A DNA stretch of 64,000 bases from Phorcus lineatus (GCA_921293015.1 OV121089.1:41154520-41218519), one strand, 5' to 3'. Numbered from the stretch's first letter, positions 33,624-44,462 are shown. Translations and numbers: made by a program. The notes: generated from the letters alone by a model not told the origin.

Positions 33624-34225
33624 GGCTATTCATAACCAGTGACATATTTTCATTATGAGCAGCACAAGTGCACACATTACTTTTGCCTTGAAACGATTGT
33701 CCAAGGATTTATATACACGTATAAGCGCGAGTTACCGTAGTTCGTCGTCTGTGACGTCACATAATCATTGTTCGTGACGGCACTTAAGCTGGCCGTCGGA
33801 AGGGAAGGAGGCCCTTTTCTGAATATTTCCATGCATTTCCAATGGAGTAGAATCAGTAATAAAGAAATTATTATCCTCGGATGTGCGTCATGTGACTTTA
33901 AAATTCATATGACACTCTCCTCGGGTAATAATATCGATATGTTTCTTTGAATTGCTATTTAAGGTTTGTACGTCCCTATGATTTCAACTGCTAATCTGTT
34001 TTCTTATCATACTCCTCAGTTATCATCTACAGTCACTACAGGAGAAAGATTGAGAGGTCCCTCACACCAACACCAACGAGGATCATACTTGAAGGGTTGC
34101 AGTGCGCGATGTCGTGCAGCAAGAAGAGGTGTAGCGGGTTCCGGTTGACCAGATCCCCAGATGAAATGGGAACTCTCTGCCAGGTGGACACAGTCGGCAG
34201 TCCTACCTACAAACTTGTTGTGTGA
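18103..34225 (+). CDS. Secreted protein with five PAN/apple-like modules
   Basis: Six exons: 18103-18148, 24534-24791, 27574-27813, 31529-31789, 32795-33010 and 34020-34225. They give 1,227 nt, 408 residues and a TGA stop at 34223-34225. Every junction is AG/GT and phase 1. Exon 1 is a signal peptide (MLLSILVLFSRHLLA). Each later exon is one module of about 68-87 residues with the PAN/apple habit: a first Cys, a central C-x3-C around a helix (ECLDKCF, DCRTLCR, DCPKLCK, QCAMSC), a later hydrophobic-W or GF strand and a final Cys. PAN modules bind proteins or sugars outside cells. No transmembrane segment is seen, so it is probably secreted. The mucin gene lies head to head, 5.1 kb away. The binding partner is unknown, and module 3 is the most divergent. 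A further exon hidden in the long introns cannot be excluded. Confidence 0.85.
18149..19234. other. PAN gene intron 1, first part
   Basis: AT-rich intron, no supported feature. Intron 1 totals 6,385 bp and also hosts the hairpin, Crypton and MITE listed below. Confidence 0.5.
19268..19393. repeat. Near-perfect 125-bp hairpin
   Basis: The left arm (about 19268-19318: ggagaatgtccgaaaactgg, then attattttcgcacg) is the reverse complement of the right arm (about 19339-19393: cgtgcgaaaataat, then ttctcctac). The loop itself folds (ggttg..aggcc/ggcc..caacc). On RNA this would be a long stem in the PAN intron. It may be a fold-back MITE or mark the Crypton's 5' side. Confidence 0.7.
19554..22338 (+). 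pseudogene. Crypton-type tyrosine recombinase (DUF3504), spliced but broken
   Basis: Crypton recombinases cut and rejoin DNA with a tyrosine; vertebrate KIAA1958 and ZMYM genes derive from them. Blocks: an acidic N-terminus (19554-19790); the helical domain (TLARDEAKLNKTLVSFIVEV, YRGNTLYEMV, 19791-20060); LDARMKILAQQGIGID and ISVSQEDQLWEKRLLG (to 20272); after an intron, NCTLRAGDEHRNLK with the first catalytic Arg (from 20657), then QYTEDVSKTDRGGLKHRKL (to about 20908); after a second intron, NHSLRAST (H-x-x-R), ERTGHKS (His) and RGYK (Tyr) to 21426; and a last exon from 22142 ending at 22338. Lesions: a frameshift near 20063, an 8-bp duplication (gtcgactg) near 20730, an in-frame TAG near 21287, and an indel in the A-run at about 22188. 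It sits in PAN intron 1, same strand. Confidence 0.85.
21504..21519 (+). repeat. Dispersed 16-bp motif, copy 3
   Basis: Exact copy of gatcgaaaaccggaca in the last intron of the Crypton. Confidence 0.6.
22417..22422 (+). terminator. Possible polyadenylation signal of the Crypton
   Basis: An AATAAA hexamer in ttcaataaaagtta, about 80 bp after the Crypton stop codon. Confidence 0.5.
22423..23030. other. PAN gene intron 1, between Crypton and MITE
   Basis: AT-rich. It contains a short doubled phrase (actatgggagga, near 22640-22680) that recurs loosely near 48320 (attagttgaaaactat). Nothing else was recognised. Confidence 0.4.
23031..23637 (+). mobile_element. TA-type MITE family 2, intact copy (607 bp)
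   Basis: The termini are CAGCTGCATACCGAAAGTTT and, inverted, AAACTTTTGGCATGCAGCTG. TA lies on both sides (23029-23030 and 23638-23639), as for Tc1/mariner-like elements. It carries no transposase. A diverged relative lies at 10908-11521 in the mucin gene's intron. Confidence 0.8.
23640..24533. other. PAN gene intron 1, end
   Basis: AT-rich sequence up to the acceptor ctacatttcag at 24533. No supported feature; the short open frames look random. Confidence 0.4.
24534..24791 (+). CDS. PAN gene exon 2: module 1
   Basis: Acceptor ctacatttcag, donor ACAG|gtaagt, phase 1-1, 86 codons. Key residues: DCKCMQLG, the central helix LMECLDKCFANF, CTWIQW, ECYM, SCVHL and TACYEG. The extra cysteines (about nine in all) exceed a minimal PAN module. 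Confidence 0.85.
24845..25010 (-). repeat. Inverted, diverged copies of the 62-bp minisatellite
   Basis: The plus strand reads ggctcctattctcggccac and tggcagagagttcc twice. This is the reverse complement of the downstream unit (ggaactctcagccat, ggccgaggccaggagcc). At least two diverged units therefore face the main array, starting just inside intron 2 of the PAN gene. Confidence 0.7.
25021..26633 (+). repeat. 62-bp minisatellite, about 26 units
   Basis: The unit is 62 bp (gtagccgaggccaggagcca, then agggggagataatgtgtata, then tcttaggaactctcagccat and tg), for example at 25091 and 25153. Units alternate between two variants, 'attggtagcc' and 'atacgtggcc', giving longer-range patterns. It lies in intron 2 of the PAN gene. 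It is not coding. Confidence 0.95.
26634..27573. other. PAN gene intron 2, end
   Basis: AT-rich to 27230, then a less AT-rich stretch (27240-27500). A minus-strand 93-codon open frame lies here but has no recognisable domain. Confidence 0.4.
27574..27813 (+). CDS. PAN gene exon 3: module 2
   Basis: Acceptor tctctcgttag, donor CAAG|gtatcg, phase 1-1, 80 codons. EEYCFQDD, SYKLEGLDDETDCRTLCR, CTGYAWNPGTHTCTI: a good match to the PAN core (helix with C-x3-C, then the GYAW strand). It ends in a Lys/Arg/Glu-rich stretch (RRKRGKVKYR, EEEKKIIKKK) that could be a linker or a basic processing site. Confidence 0.85.
27814..28660. other. PAN gene intron 3, first part
   Basis: AT-rich intron with nothing recognised. 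Confidence 0.4.
28661..28878 (+). repeat. 109-bp tandem duplication
   Basis: Two units begin at 28661 and 28770 with tatagacgatcg; both continue gaaaatgtctgg, atcacaaaaat and attttaatctttaa-like sequence. They are diverged by roughly one base in eight by eye. Confidence 0.75.
29111..30553. mobile_element. 1.44-kb element with 55-bp terminal inverted repeats
   Basis: 29111-29165 (catcttcctacgcaaagttt ... ccaagttaaccc) is the reverse complement of 30499-30553 with few mismatches. The interior is AT-rich and has no transposase. It appears to be a non-autonomous DNA transposon in PAN intron 3. Flanking duplications were not clear. Confidence 0.75.
30585..31459. mobile_element. 0.87-kb MITE with AGCAGGCA ends and ACGT-rich arms
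   Basis: The left end is ccctagcaggcatctgacgt and the right end, inverted, is cccagcaggcaatctgacgt. Both arms repeat acgtc/aacgt phrases (for example caacgttgatacaacgtc). It begins 32 bp after the previous element. It is non-coding. Confidence 0.75.
31529..31789 (+). CDS. PAN gene exon 4: module 3
   Basis: Acceptor atcaacacag, donor AAAG|gtaaag, phase 1-1, 87 codons with no stop. GGRCAFLYSSANAQ, IYKCLEHILKRQ, LYQLIWDPSIRECRV and SIECNLNPG. It has only four cysteines, with the central helix reduced to one Cys, so it is the most divergent module. I found it by phase and splice signals. Confidence 0.8.
31790..32794. other. PAN gene intron 4
   Basis: A 1,005-bp AT-rich intron. The open frames here carry no domain. 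Confidence 0.5.
32795..33010 (+). CDS. PAN gene exon 5: module 4
   Basis: Acceptor tttacttaacag, donor GAAG|gtaagt, phase 1-1, 72 codons. VVCLRREENAKMKDG, LRVAEEDCPKLCKKIRNCAA, DWDSLGQMCMFH and VIDCEG. It is the best PAN match of the five: six cysteines, the helix C-x3-C-x5-C and the last Cys at the end. Confidence 0.9.
33011..34019. other. PAN gene intron 5
   Basis: A 1,009-bp intron. It contains an (AT)n tract at 33571-33619. Confidence 0.5.
33571..33619. repeat. (AT)n microsatellite
   Basis: About 24 uninterrupted AT dinucleotides in intron 5 of the PAN gene. Confidence 0.95.
34020..34225 (+). CDS. PAN gene exon 6: module 5 and stop
   Basis: Acceptor atactcctcag at 34019; phase 1 entry gives VIIYSHYRRKIERS, ILEGLQCAMSC, KKRCSGFRL, LCQVDTVGSPTYKLVV and TGA at 34223-34225. 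The C-x3-C helix and CSGFRL strand fit PAN. It is a shortened module with four cysteines. The other open frame here (starting 33966) is a shadow; only this frame keeps phase with exon 5. Confidence 0.8.
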
Positions 34226-34325
34226 GATAGTTTTATCAGTAAGGTGATATAATCTGTACGACTTAATATATTTTGCATTTTATCTAACATGTCATACTTT
34301 TGACAAATCAAATGACACAATGTGA

Positions 34326-34331
34326 AATAAA
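34326..34331 (+). terminator. Polyadenylation signal of the PAN gene
   Basis: AATAAA in gtgaaataaatga, 101 bp after the stop codon. Confidence 0.65.
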
Positions 34332-37300
34332 TGATAGACATGTCCCTGCATCTATCTTTATTTCCATGAATCTATATTAAACTTATTCATAACCTTTAAA
34401 CTTATAATGCAAACTCATTATACTTATATACTCATATAACACTTATATTAAAACTGGCTTGTTTGAAGTAAATAAAAATGTACTTATCCTACCAAAATAT
34501 CTGTATTTATCGCCTATATCAACTACCACAGTAGCAATAGTTCATATATTGTAAATTACTAATTACTATAATACTAATTATATTAGTATTTCACTGATCG
34601 AGCTATTCTGGTTTGTATATAGGGTTCAGATAATGATTCTAGAGTGATGAAGTGTCGCCATAAACATTAAAATTGTTTGGTTATCTCTTCATGAGCTACA
34701 AAACAAGGTGTCAATTTGCTTTTGAACTGAGGTTTATGTTTCTATTACTCTTAATGTATTTACGGTGGTCTTTTTCACCTCTGTAGCCTTTCTTGAAAAA
34801 GCACATTTGCCCATTAAAATGAGTTTACCCATTAAAAATTAGTTTGTTTTTAAATTAGAACAAAGAGTGATATGTTTAATCTCTTATGCTTATTACGATT
34901 CATCAGATAGGCCCATTGCACTGATTCTTTATTATACAAATGATATGAGGATTCATTTTGCATTAATAAATTTTGCATTTTTGATACAGATTTTATCTGA
35001 ACGTTTCTTATTGAATAATTTATTCACAAATCTTATATTGTTAGACCATATCGTATATTTTGTATAAATATACTATGGTGTGTTTAGTAACTAATTTAAG
35101 GTATATGAAGTAATATAATGAAGGATTTGCAATTAGAAGCATTCGTAAAAGAACATAAAACTTGCCAATAGTGTAAAATATTTTACAATATTCATCGTCC
35201 TAATCTAATCTTGCTTCTACGAATTGCTTCAATCTCTCATAAAAAAAACCCCATTGTACAATGGTTAAGATTTTAGGGCACCGGATCTTCTCCTTTTTTC
35301 AATGAAACGAGTGATTTATCGAAAGTACAAAGTTTAGAAAAGCTACACTAATCCATTTTCATTCCTTAAGGATTGAAAATGTTTTCATATTTCAATGTCC
35401 CCATTCAATTTCGCTTCATACGTGATCATTTATAATGAGATGTCTAACCTTCTGAAGATAATACATTTTGCATAAACTAATATATTTTGTTAAGAATTAT
35501 TTTACAATATTTTCATAAAATAACGTGATTGAATGCAAACTCTACAAGTTTACTAATTTCATAACGTCACGACAAGACTACGATCCGGAAACGAAGCTGA
35601 TTTCGGAATATTTCAGGAGAACCGATCCGGATATGTTCAACATTCGACAAAACAAAATACATTAATCCATTCACACGTATTCAAGATTAAATGTTGATGT
35701 TACATATTCTTATACTTACCTATTTAGAGGTGTTATTGAACTGTAAATGTAGACATAGGTAGGGTAGGGATGCTCTCATTCCAGTATCTGATGATATCAA
35801 ACTAACTCTGCCATGAGGAAGGAAGGGGTTAATAGGATACCATATCGGAAGGTGGGTCAATAAAGATGATTGACTGTCACTGTCAGTCTGAAGAAGATAT
35901 TATTTTAAGAACTGCCTGGATATTTCACATTGTGTTTGTTCAATGGCTTTAAACCGTTTGAAGGGTAGAATTTAAACTGGTATACATACTGGAGCTTGTC
36001 GACTACATAAAGACTACAGTTTAAATAGGAGTTTTCACCCGTTTATGAGCGAGTAAACGAACACATTATGAAATCTTTTTCTGATAATTTGAAAACTTCA
36101 ATTTTTAGGAATTTTAAATTTCGTCAATCAATCAAAAGAACGGTTTCGACTTCTGTGTAACAGGCCTTTACCTCCACCCACATTAGTCAGTCTTGTTAGA
36201 TCACTAACAAAAAGTAGTTCACAGAAAAAAAATTGAAAAGTATTTAACAAGTGTTTTAATTACCTGTTTAAATCACACTTTAAACTCATTTACAGATATT
36301 TAGTTTCAACTAAGCATTTTCAAGAAGATGTCATGGTCAAGCAAGTCATGGTGTTTTCATCACTGCACGATGATATGTTTATTCTTAATTTAACATGAGC
36401 TTGTGTCATCAAGTCAGAAGGCAGCATTTTGTGAAAAATCTAACACACGGCGGTTATACTGAGCAGTTTAGGTTTATTGGAATCTATACCGATCAGTCCG
36501 ATCAGATATGAGAATATCGCATTAAGTTTTAAGTCTGAATTTATCATAATATATTTAATAAAGTTATCACTATATAAGCAAATGTAAGTTTGATAGGAAT
36601 AAAGCAGTTAATATATTCAACTTCTCGCAATACCATCAAAACTGTACTCCCAGGCGATGTGAATGTGTGATAAATTATGCATTGAACAGAACTAAAAACG
36701 GGGTCATTGGAAATAATACAATGTTCACCGTAAATCCTCTGAAATGGCTACCCAAAACGTCCTTAGTTTAATTGTTTCGGTCATTGTTTGTATATTCACC
36801 GAAATGCAACACAACGATGGTATATTGGCGCTTTCTTACATTGAAAATAAATAATATTTATAATGGCATTTTTGCAAATTCATTCCATTATAGAAATATA
36901 GGCTTTCCTCCTGGGGGCGACAGTACAGACATACCATCAGACTTCACTCTCAATAGGTCACTAATGGCACTTAAATCACATAATAAATCTCTATAAACAT
37001 GTTACCGAAAATGGAATTCATAACCTTTATTAAGCATGATTTCCATTGAAATACATCAGTGCGATGTGGTCGAAATTCGCATTAAAAGTGCTTTCGTAAG
37101 TGAACTACTTTTGTACTAAATTAACCAAGGTCCAAATGGCCTTCTTGACACACGAAATTGACGTTTAATGTACCATAGCCTTTCAATGTAGATGCACGCG
37201 GTAATATAGAATAACATTGATAAAGCTTTGAAATCATTTTTAGATAATGTAGTCAAGAGATGAAGCACTACCCTGTAAAAATAGTCGAACACACTCTGCC

Positions 37301-37509
37301 TACACCCTAAAGTGCTTTTATGCCAATGTGCCTTCACGAAAAATTTACTTACATGTTGATACCTGTAAAATTCAACAACGGTATGACAAATGTGTTATAT
37401 TGAAAAGTCTTAATCAGATATTCAATTGGTATACTTTTAACAATTTAAAAAACAATTTTAAATATTTTTTTTAAAAACAGCCATAAATAACACGGTTCAG
37501 TGTACAAAT
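34332..37509. other. Intergenic, AT-rich, no gene seen
   Basis: More than 3 kb of AT-rich sequence after the PAN gene. Open frames (for example 34867-35067 and 36772-36996) are short, AT-biased and lack domains or splice context. Confidence 0.5.
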
Positions 37510-38130
37510 TATATGTTGGTTGACTGGAAAGATAGAATATGTCAGACAGGGGTTTAGGAAGATAGAACAGACAGGGGTTGACTAGACAGACATGAATATG
37601 TCAGATAAGGGTTTAGGAAGATAGAACAGACAGGGGTTGACTGGACGGACAGAGTATGACAGACGGGGGTTTAGGAAGATAGAACAGACAGGGGTTGACT
37701 AGACAGACATGAATATGTCAGACAAGGGTTTAGCAGGATAGAAAAGACAGGGGTTGACTGGACGGACAGAGTATGACAGACGGGGGTTTAGAAGATAGAA
37801 CGGAAAGGGTTTAACTAAACAGACAGAATATTTCAAACAGGGGTTGAGGAGGATAGAACAGACAGGGGTTCACTGGACAGACAGACAATGCCTGCCAGGC
37901 ATTGCCGAGACAGACAGAATATGTCGAACAAGGTTTGACTAGGCAGGCAGATTATGACAGACAGGGGTTCAGGAGGAGAGAGAAGACAGGGGTTGACTGG
38001 ACAGAAAGACGATGCCTACTAGGTATTGCCGAGACAGACAGAATATGTGGAACAAGGCTTGACGAAGCAGTCAGATATGTCGAACAAGGTTTGACTAGGC
38101 AGGCAGATTATGTCAGACAGGTCAGACAGA
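37510..38130 (+). repeat. Minisatellite with about 59-bp unit (gacaggggtt family)
   Basis: Repeated phrases gacaggggtttaggaagata, gaacagacaggggttgact and agacagacatgaatatgtc recur every 59-60 bp. The right half becomes a variant with tgcctgccaggcattgccga and gtcgaacaaggtttgacta. Very decayed phrases continue to about 38700. Confidence 0.85.
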
Positions 38131-38139
38131 CCATTACTT

Positions 38140-39828
38140 ATCGGCATCCATCCGCCATTAGGTTTTGAGGATGGCATGGAAAAAGGCGCTGTACTCTTAC
38201 TCATGTTACAATATAAAACTACACATTTGGATATGATATGCACACATTAACAAATGATTTATAATACGACTAGTCAACGATGCTTTGTAATGCTGTAGTT
38301 CGGTTTTCTCACATTCATGACGCAGTGAATGGTCTTATTTTTCATTCTTGTTTTATTTTACCGGATGTGCGCTAGTTTTCTAGTTTTCAAATCTACAACA
38401 GCTAAAATGTAAAGCTCAGTGACAGGTTAATACTATGTTATGTTATATTCATGTACTTATTACATACATGTGTAAACTGGATTACCCCCTTGAATTTCGT
38501 TTCCACAAAAGAATACCCCGATGGCAATGTTCCTATAAGGGGGTTAGAAAAGACAGTAGTTTTCGAGACATGCAGGGTTGTCGACTGAAGAGATGGTGAC
38601 TGGACAAATAAAGAAGGCATCTGACAAGGATAGGTTTGAAAACAGACTGTGTAGAAGTTTATCAGAAAGACGTTAACTGTCAAGCAGTAGTAATGATAGT
38701 AAAGACTGGGGTTTACTTTAAGGAAAGACTTCCTGGATCCAAAACGTTAACAGTTGAAATTATGAATTAAGAAACACATTTAATTTATACGAAAATATTA
38801 TCAATCTTTATTTACGCTGAGTGATTCTGACTTCGGGCCGGGTGTAACGACCTTTGCGCTTCGAGTTCACACACTGAAGGATTATGGGAGACAATGATCT
38901 GTAACATCCGAGGTTACTTTGCTGGGAGCGGTACGTTCCGATTGAATGGCAGATAAGAGTACCCCGTGGTGTGAGATTATCTCGAGATGTAGGCGAGATG
39001 TTATGATGGTACAGACTTGCTATTTACAGAAGTTTTATGACCTCTTAAATTGTACGCGCAAATCACATAATGTATGTCATAATTACCAGTGAAGAGAAAC
39101 ATATAATGCTAAGAAATACTACGTCATGACTGTTCACGTGTGAACTGTTCTGCTGGGAACTAGCTTTTTGCGATCGGATGACTGATAGTTTCCCGAACAT
39201 TGGTCTAGCTCAAATCATAGTTTTACAGCTAAAGGATAAATTGAAAATGTCAATTTCAAATTTGTTTGTTTGATAAATTCAATGCACTCAATTTTTTTAT
39301 GAAATTAAAACGCTATCATACAATGTTTCAAAAGAAAGACTCAGTTTTTGCGATCATAAATTAATTTCACTCAATTCGTTATGAAATTGAAAAGATATTA
39401 TACAATGTTTCACAAGCAAAGTTTTTGCGACCATCACATCCCCTTAGGAGTTAATAAACGACATTTCCGTGTTCACAACTTATATCTCAATAGATCTAGT
39501 AGACAGTAGAATGGTTAAATTATATACGCTGCAGAGCTGATATGAGCCCAGGAGTCATTTCTTCATTAATCACACGTTCAGTGTAAATAGCAATAAGACT
39601 CTCGTATTTGTACCTAAAACAAAGCGATGAATCAAAAAGACTATAGCTACACATATGCCATTATCTACAAGCTGAGGGTTGTCAGGTACCTAAGTCACCG
39701 AATAATTCTTACATTTGTAAACAATATTCCTTGAGATCGATTGTCCACCATGACATCTATCAAGACATATCTACTCATTGAACCCACACCTGCGTTGATC
39801 AGAAGTCACGCCAAAAGGCCAGGGGGCC
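38140..39828. other. Intergenic, no gene seen
   Basis: Contains decayed minisatellite phrases to 38700, a slightly GC-richer block (38830-39010) and an 83-bp duplication (listed separately). Nothing coding was recognised. Confidence 0.4.
39272..39437 (+). repeat. 83-bp tandem duplication
   Basis: cactcaattt...tatgaaatt...atacaatgtttca...gtttttgcga occurs from 39285 and again from 39368. The copies are diverged. Confidence 0.65.
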
Positions 39829-42310
39829 GTTGCACAAAACAACTTAACACTAAGGTTAAACGCACTAGTGCACACCAATATTTCTTTAACACAACGAATG
39901 CACAGATAGTGCATATCTCTCGATATTATTTAAGATCCTCACTCAAGTAATCTACCTCGTAAGTTATTTAACGAATATTTACGTATTCAGGTAGTAAAGT
40001 TGATTTTTAAAGACCGGAAGTATTTAATGTTACGTTACAATAAATCCGCATGAACTACGATATCGGAAATATTAAGATTTTGCTTATAACCAAAAAAGCG
40101 GAAACGGCAGCCGCTATGGTCAATCTAAAAACAATGCTAATGCTGTGTTATTAAATCGGTTTATTTACAACATTGCTTTCATTAAACATATTTAATTATT
40201 TGTTCTCATTTCAGAGTTAAGGTAAATTCAACAGCTGCACATAATAATTGTTCAGCCGCTTTCAACTGTCTATAATTTATCCGTTTTGTGCACAGCTAAC
40301 CTTAGATTTGTTATATGTCCAAGTCATTGTTGATTGCAGGTCAATTGTAAGCTAGGGTTCTGCTTCATAGGACAGCTAAATATTGTAATAGCAGTAATTA
40401 TAACCCATACACGTGAAATATACTGTTTATAATAAGTTCTTTCTTTGAAATGATAATGCCGCTCAATGACAAGATCTATTATAAATCGTGAAGACCTACC
40501 AATTTCAAAATGATGTTGTGGATATGAGGCAAACTACCTTTTAAAAAACCTGTCATCCAGAAATCAAAGGAAAAAAAATTAAAGGAGCTTTCCTGAATCT
40601 AGAAAATGTGAGGTGGGGGAGAGAGGAGCAGGGATGGTTTCAATGGTGAAATAAACATAATTTAAACAAATAATTAGGTTATACCTCTCCTTTTGTTTTT
40701 GGAAGTTTGTATGTGAACCATGAGTGCTAAAATGTAAACATTGTAGATGTCCTTGCCACTCCTGAGCACATTCAGTCTTTTTTAATTTTCAATCCAACAG
40801 ATTTTTTTTAGGTCAAATCAGCCATAGCGTAAATCCTAATAGGCCAGTCGAAATTTCCCAAAATTTAAGTGAACCCGGACATTTTCGATAACAGACAAAT
40901 GACTTGAAAAAATGAAAGATTACATGTCCCTTACCCTCTGAAAAAAACCCAACCAAAATCAACCATGGGCAAAAATAGTTATGGCCTCTTGAAAATGTAC
41001 CTAAAAGTTGTGCAGAAGCCTCTCCATAAAAGATAAGTTGTGTGACTAGTATCGCCAGAGTTATCTCCCTTCATGGCAACTGCCAAAATGGCCGACATTG
41101 TTGTTGACAACAAAAGTTTAGAAGCGGTATTTTATGACTTTTAAAATGAAAATTGTGAATATTTTTTATGGAAAAGTATTTTGACAGTTAGCTAAATGCT
41201 TTTGTCTATGCAGATACCATCAAATAATCATATTTTTCGTGCTTAAATTATCTATATTTTAACTTTGTAAATCGACTACTTCATCTTCATAAAAGCCTTT
41301 TCTACGAGAAATTATTATGAACTACTAATGTAATTATAAGAAAAAAGTTAAAGCATATGATTTATCTATTCAATTTCCTTTGAAACATTGAATAGATAAA
41401 TTGGGGCAAATAAGTTCACACACCTCTAAAAAGGCTAAGCATGCCATCCTACTGATACTATTTTCTCGCTGACTTATTTCTTATGAAGAAGCGTCTGTTG
41501 ATTGATACTTTTTTACGATCATTTGAAGTTAACATCAACTCAAATTTGAATATTATATTGAATATATTAATCTTTCCAATGCTAAAAATAGTAACTAGAG
41601 AATAAATAAGTTATAACTATAGATATTTCTGTCAGTCAATTTCGGCTTTAGACAATACCAATTTGGGTTATTCATGCAAAGTTACAAAAAAAATATGTAT
41701 ATTAAAATATAAACAGAAATTGAATGATTTTCATTTAACTGTAAATTTATCTCCCTAGGCTTGTATTTTATAATGACCAACCTACATTGACAAAATTTAA
41801 TGTCCCACTAATTTCATAACTCATGGGCCCAGGGCCTTCGTCATCTCAAAAGTTAATTAGGATCTGCTAATAAATGCACAAATCAGCTCTGACATATAAT
41901 TAAAATGCTATCAGTATTTATCTAACACTAAGAATTTACGATTAAATATTCTATGTTGAACATATTGCTTAGATTAATAAAACTACAAAAATGTCAATAA
42001 TTTTCCCCATATCAAATGTTCTTAAATTTTAATTGCTTTTTACAGAACCATGAATCTCAAAGCGTCTTTCAACGGTTGAACCCCATTTATCATTAAATGA
42101 GACCTTACAGCTGAACTCAATTTTTTTTAACTCAAAGCATGCATGGTTGACTGAGTATCACTCAAATAATTTGAAAAGGTATGATAGTTTAGAGAAACTG
42201 ATAATTTGTTAATCCTGTGAAAGGCATACGTCTCTCAGCATCATTTGTGAATCTAACAAGCAGGGAGATATTCCCTCCGGTGTGCTCAGTGCTTCGCATC
42301 TAATGGAGTA

Positions 42311-42759
42311 TTAAAGGCATAAGTGCACGCCAATATTTCGTATAAACAACAAATGCACAGATAATGAATATCTCTCGATTACTAACGATCATAATCCATT
42401 TACAATGCTTATACTACATTTTTAAAATTGATTATGTTATAAGATTGCTTTAATATACAATATTTCATCCCTTATTCTCAGTTCAGAGTTTAAATAATTC
42501 CAAAGCTACACACATTATTAGTTTAGCCGTTTTCAGCTGTTCAACTTTTCATATTTTTTATTGCACAGCTGACCATAGATTCAAATATCTCTATAAGCCG
42601 ACTTCAGCTGTCTTAAATGTTTTCAATGTTGATTACAGGTCAGTTGTAAAGAATAATACGTATTTTACTGCTTCGATTGAAAGCATAAGTAAGTGCCTAT
42701 ATAATCATTTGCCTTAAAAGAGCCAATTTGAAGCGAAAAAGCGTGCTATAGTACCTTTA
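42311..42759 (+). mobile_element. TTAA-type MITE family 1, copy B (449 bp)
   Basis: It starts ttaaaggcataagtgcacgc and ends gcgtgctatagtacctttat, so the ends are inverted. It is the same family as 9290-9760. It is nested inside the 3.6-kb element. Confidence 0.7.
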
Positions 42760-43289
42760 TGTACACGATTCTCAGCAGATTCTGGACAATCATCAATGTC
42801 TTTACCATTATATGAAATTTTAATGGATCCAGGAAAAAAGTTAGAATATTTCATTCTTCGAAAAACATTATCACAAGTGCAATGTTATTAACCCTGTTAG
42901 AATAATGAATAATCTGTATCTGATGAAACTGTTTTGTATGCTTTGTGAAAGACAAGTGACAATGTACCCTCTGTCAAAAACTGTATTTTATCATCCAAAA
43001 CTTGTGTTCTACAGGAGATATCGCTCATTGAAAAATCAAGGGATATCTCCTAGTAGATATTGTTTTGACAGTAGATTTTGAACAAAGCCCTGTTACAGTC
43101 AAATTCATGACATCACAATTGTTTTGCATCATCAAGTAATGACATGACAATGCTATGACCTCATAAGCATGCCGACGTCAGTGATATGACTTCACCGCAA
43201 TGAGAGTCTAAGAGGAATGCAGTGTTCAGAAATATACATTTTACACGGAATCGAAATGAAAAATGATTTTGGATGATAAACATAATCTT

Positions 43290-43403
43290 ACCTTCGTGTC
43301 TTCTGATATCAAATATATCAACACGAGTCTATAAAAGTAAAAATATCCGAAGCAACTTTTATAGAAACGTGTTGATATATCCGATATCAGAAAACACTTG
43401 GGT
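43290..43403. repeat. 48-bp inverted repeat (hairpin) with short loop
   Basis: Left arm 43290-43337 (gtgtcttctgatatcaaata, tatcaacacgagtctataaa) pairs with right arm 43356-43403 around an 18-nt loop. The right-arm sequence continues as gggtgagattctctattt, and the same block recurs once at 55267-55327. Confidence 0.75.
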
Positions 43404-43825
43404 GAGATTCTCTATTTGTAGCATGGGGTAGATAACAAGTATATCTATATTGCTATATACTTATCATCAGTTATTTACAATATCTAAGAATAGTTTACAG
43501 ATTCAAGTTCAGGAAAAGCCTTAGAAATCTGAACCGGAAAACTGTCATGCTGGTGGTTTTAGAAGGATAATCACATTTTTCAGTGCCTCAATATAAAATG
43601 TGCATATGAATAGCTTTAATTCCATTTTGAAAATTAAAAAAATATTTGATAAGAGATACCTAGAGATTGTGAAAATTGACTCATATAAATCTGAAATTCA
43701 GACATTTTTGAAGATCAGTCAGGGGCAGTGAATTCAAGAATACTTATTTCTGATGCAAAGTAATCTAGAAATGTCAATAAAGAGTATATTTTTCAACAAA
43801 TACAAATGTATATTTTTCGTAAAAG

Positions 43826-44340
43826 GATTCCTATTTTTTTATATCAACCCCTCTAAAAAAAGACATGTTATGCAGACAATAGTAATAATAGCCTTTGGAG
43901 GTATGTCCTGTTGCTAGATCTTAAATTAATTGCACATAAGTGTTTTGTTCAATAAATAAACGTTTTTATAAATGTTCCAATTTTCTTTGATGTTTCATAT
44001 TTTTTACCAAAAAAAAAGAAATGATGTTAAACCATGAGCATAAATGATCTTTAAAAGTATGTAATATTGCATGATCTATCATTCTAATCACTACAACATT
44101 TTATTTTTCAACATGAATACTTCTCATAAAATATTCCAATTTTCTTTCATTTTTTTATGCTTTTTCACCCCAAAACAGACATGGCGTTAAATCTACAACA
44201 GAAATGAACTTGGGAATCATGTAATGTTGCACCATCTATCATTCTAGCCAATTCAAAAGTTTTTCCTGCAATACATATATTTTTAAATAAATAATTCCTA
44301 ATTTCCTTTATTTTTTAAGGTTTTTGCCCCAAAAATACAT
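43826..44340 (+). repeat. Subterminal tandem repeat, about 160-bp unit
   Basis: Diverged units start with ttcc(a/t)attttctttnatttt-like sequence near 43828, 43975, 44134 and 44295 (spacings 159 and 161 for the clearer ones). They share cattctaatcac / cattctagccaa and accatgag / aaatctac phrases. They lie just inside the right TIR of the 3.6-kb element. Confidence 0.6.
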
Positions 44341-44462
44341 GTTGCCCATGGTTGATTTTGGTTGGGTTTTTCATGGTTCATCAGCACTGCTAAAGGGACC
44401 ATTTAAAAACCAAATTTGTCTGTTATCGAAAATGTCCGGGTTTTTCATGATTTCTACTGGCC

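Larger units (their letters stand above)
40842..44462. mobile_element. 3.6-kb TA-flanked element with about 125-bp TIRs
   Basis: 40842 to about 40975 and about 44338-44462 are inverted copies: ggccagt at the tip, then acccggacattttcgataac, agacaaat, and acccaaccaaaatcaaccat. TA lies directly outside both tips. No transposase is visible, and no long open frame is present. TA duplication would fit a Tc1/mariner-like element, but the length and empty interior are unusual. Confidence 0.7.

Noticed and set aside
33966..34148. The 60-codon frame (SAYHTPQLSS type) as the last PAN exon
   Set aside because: It is out of phase with exon 5. The other frame from 34020 keeps phase 1 and restores the PAN cysteines.
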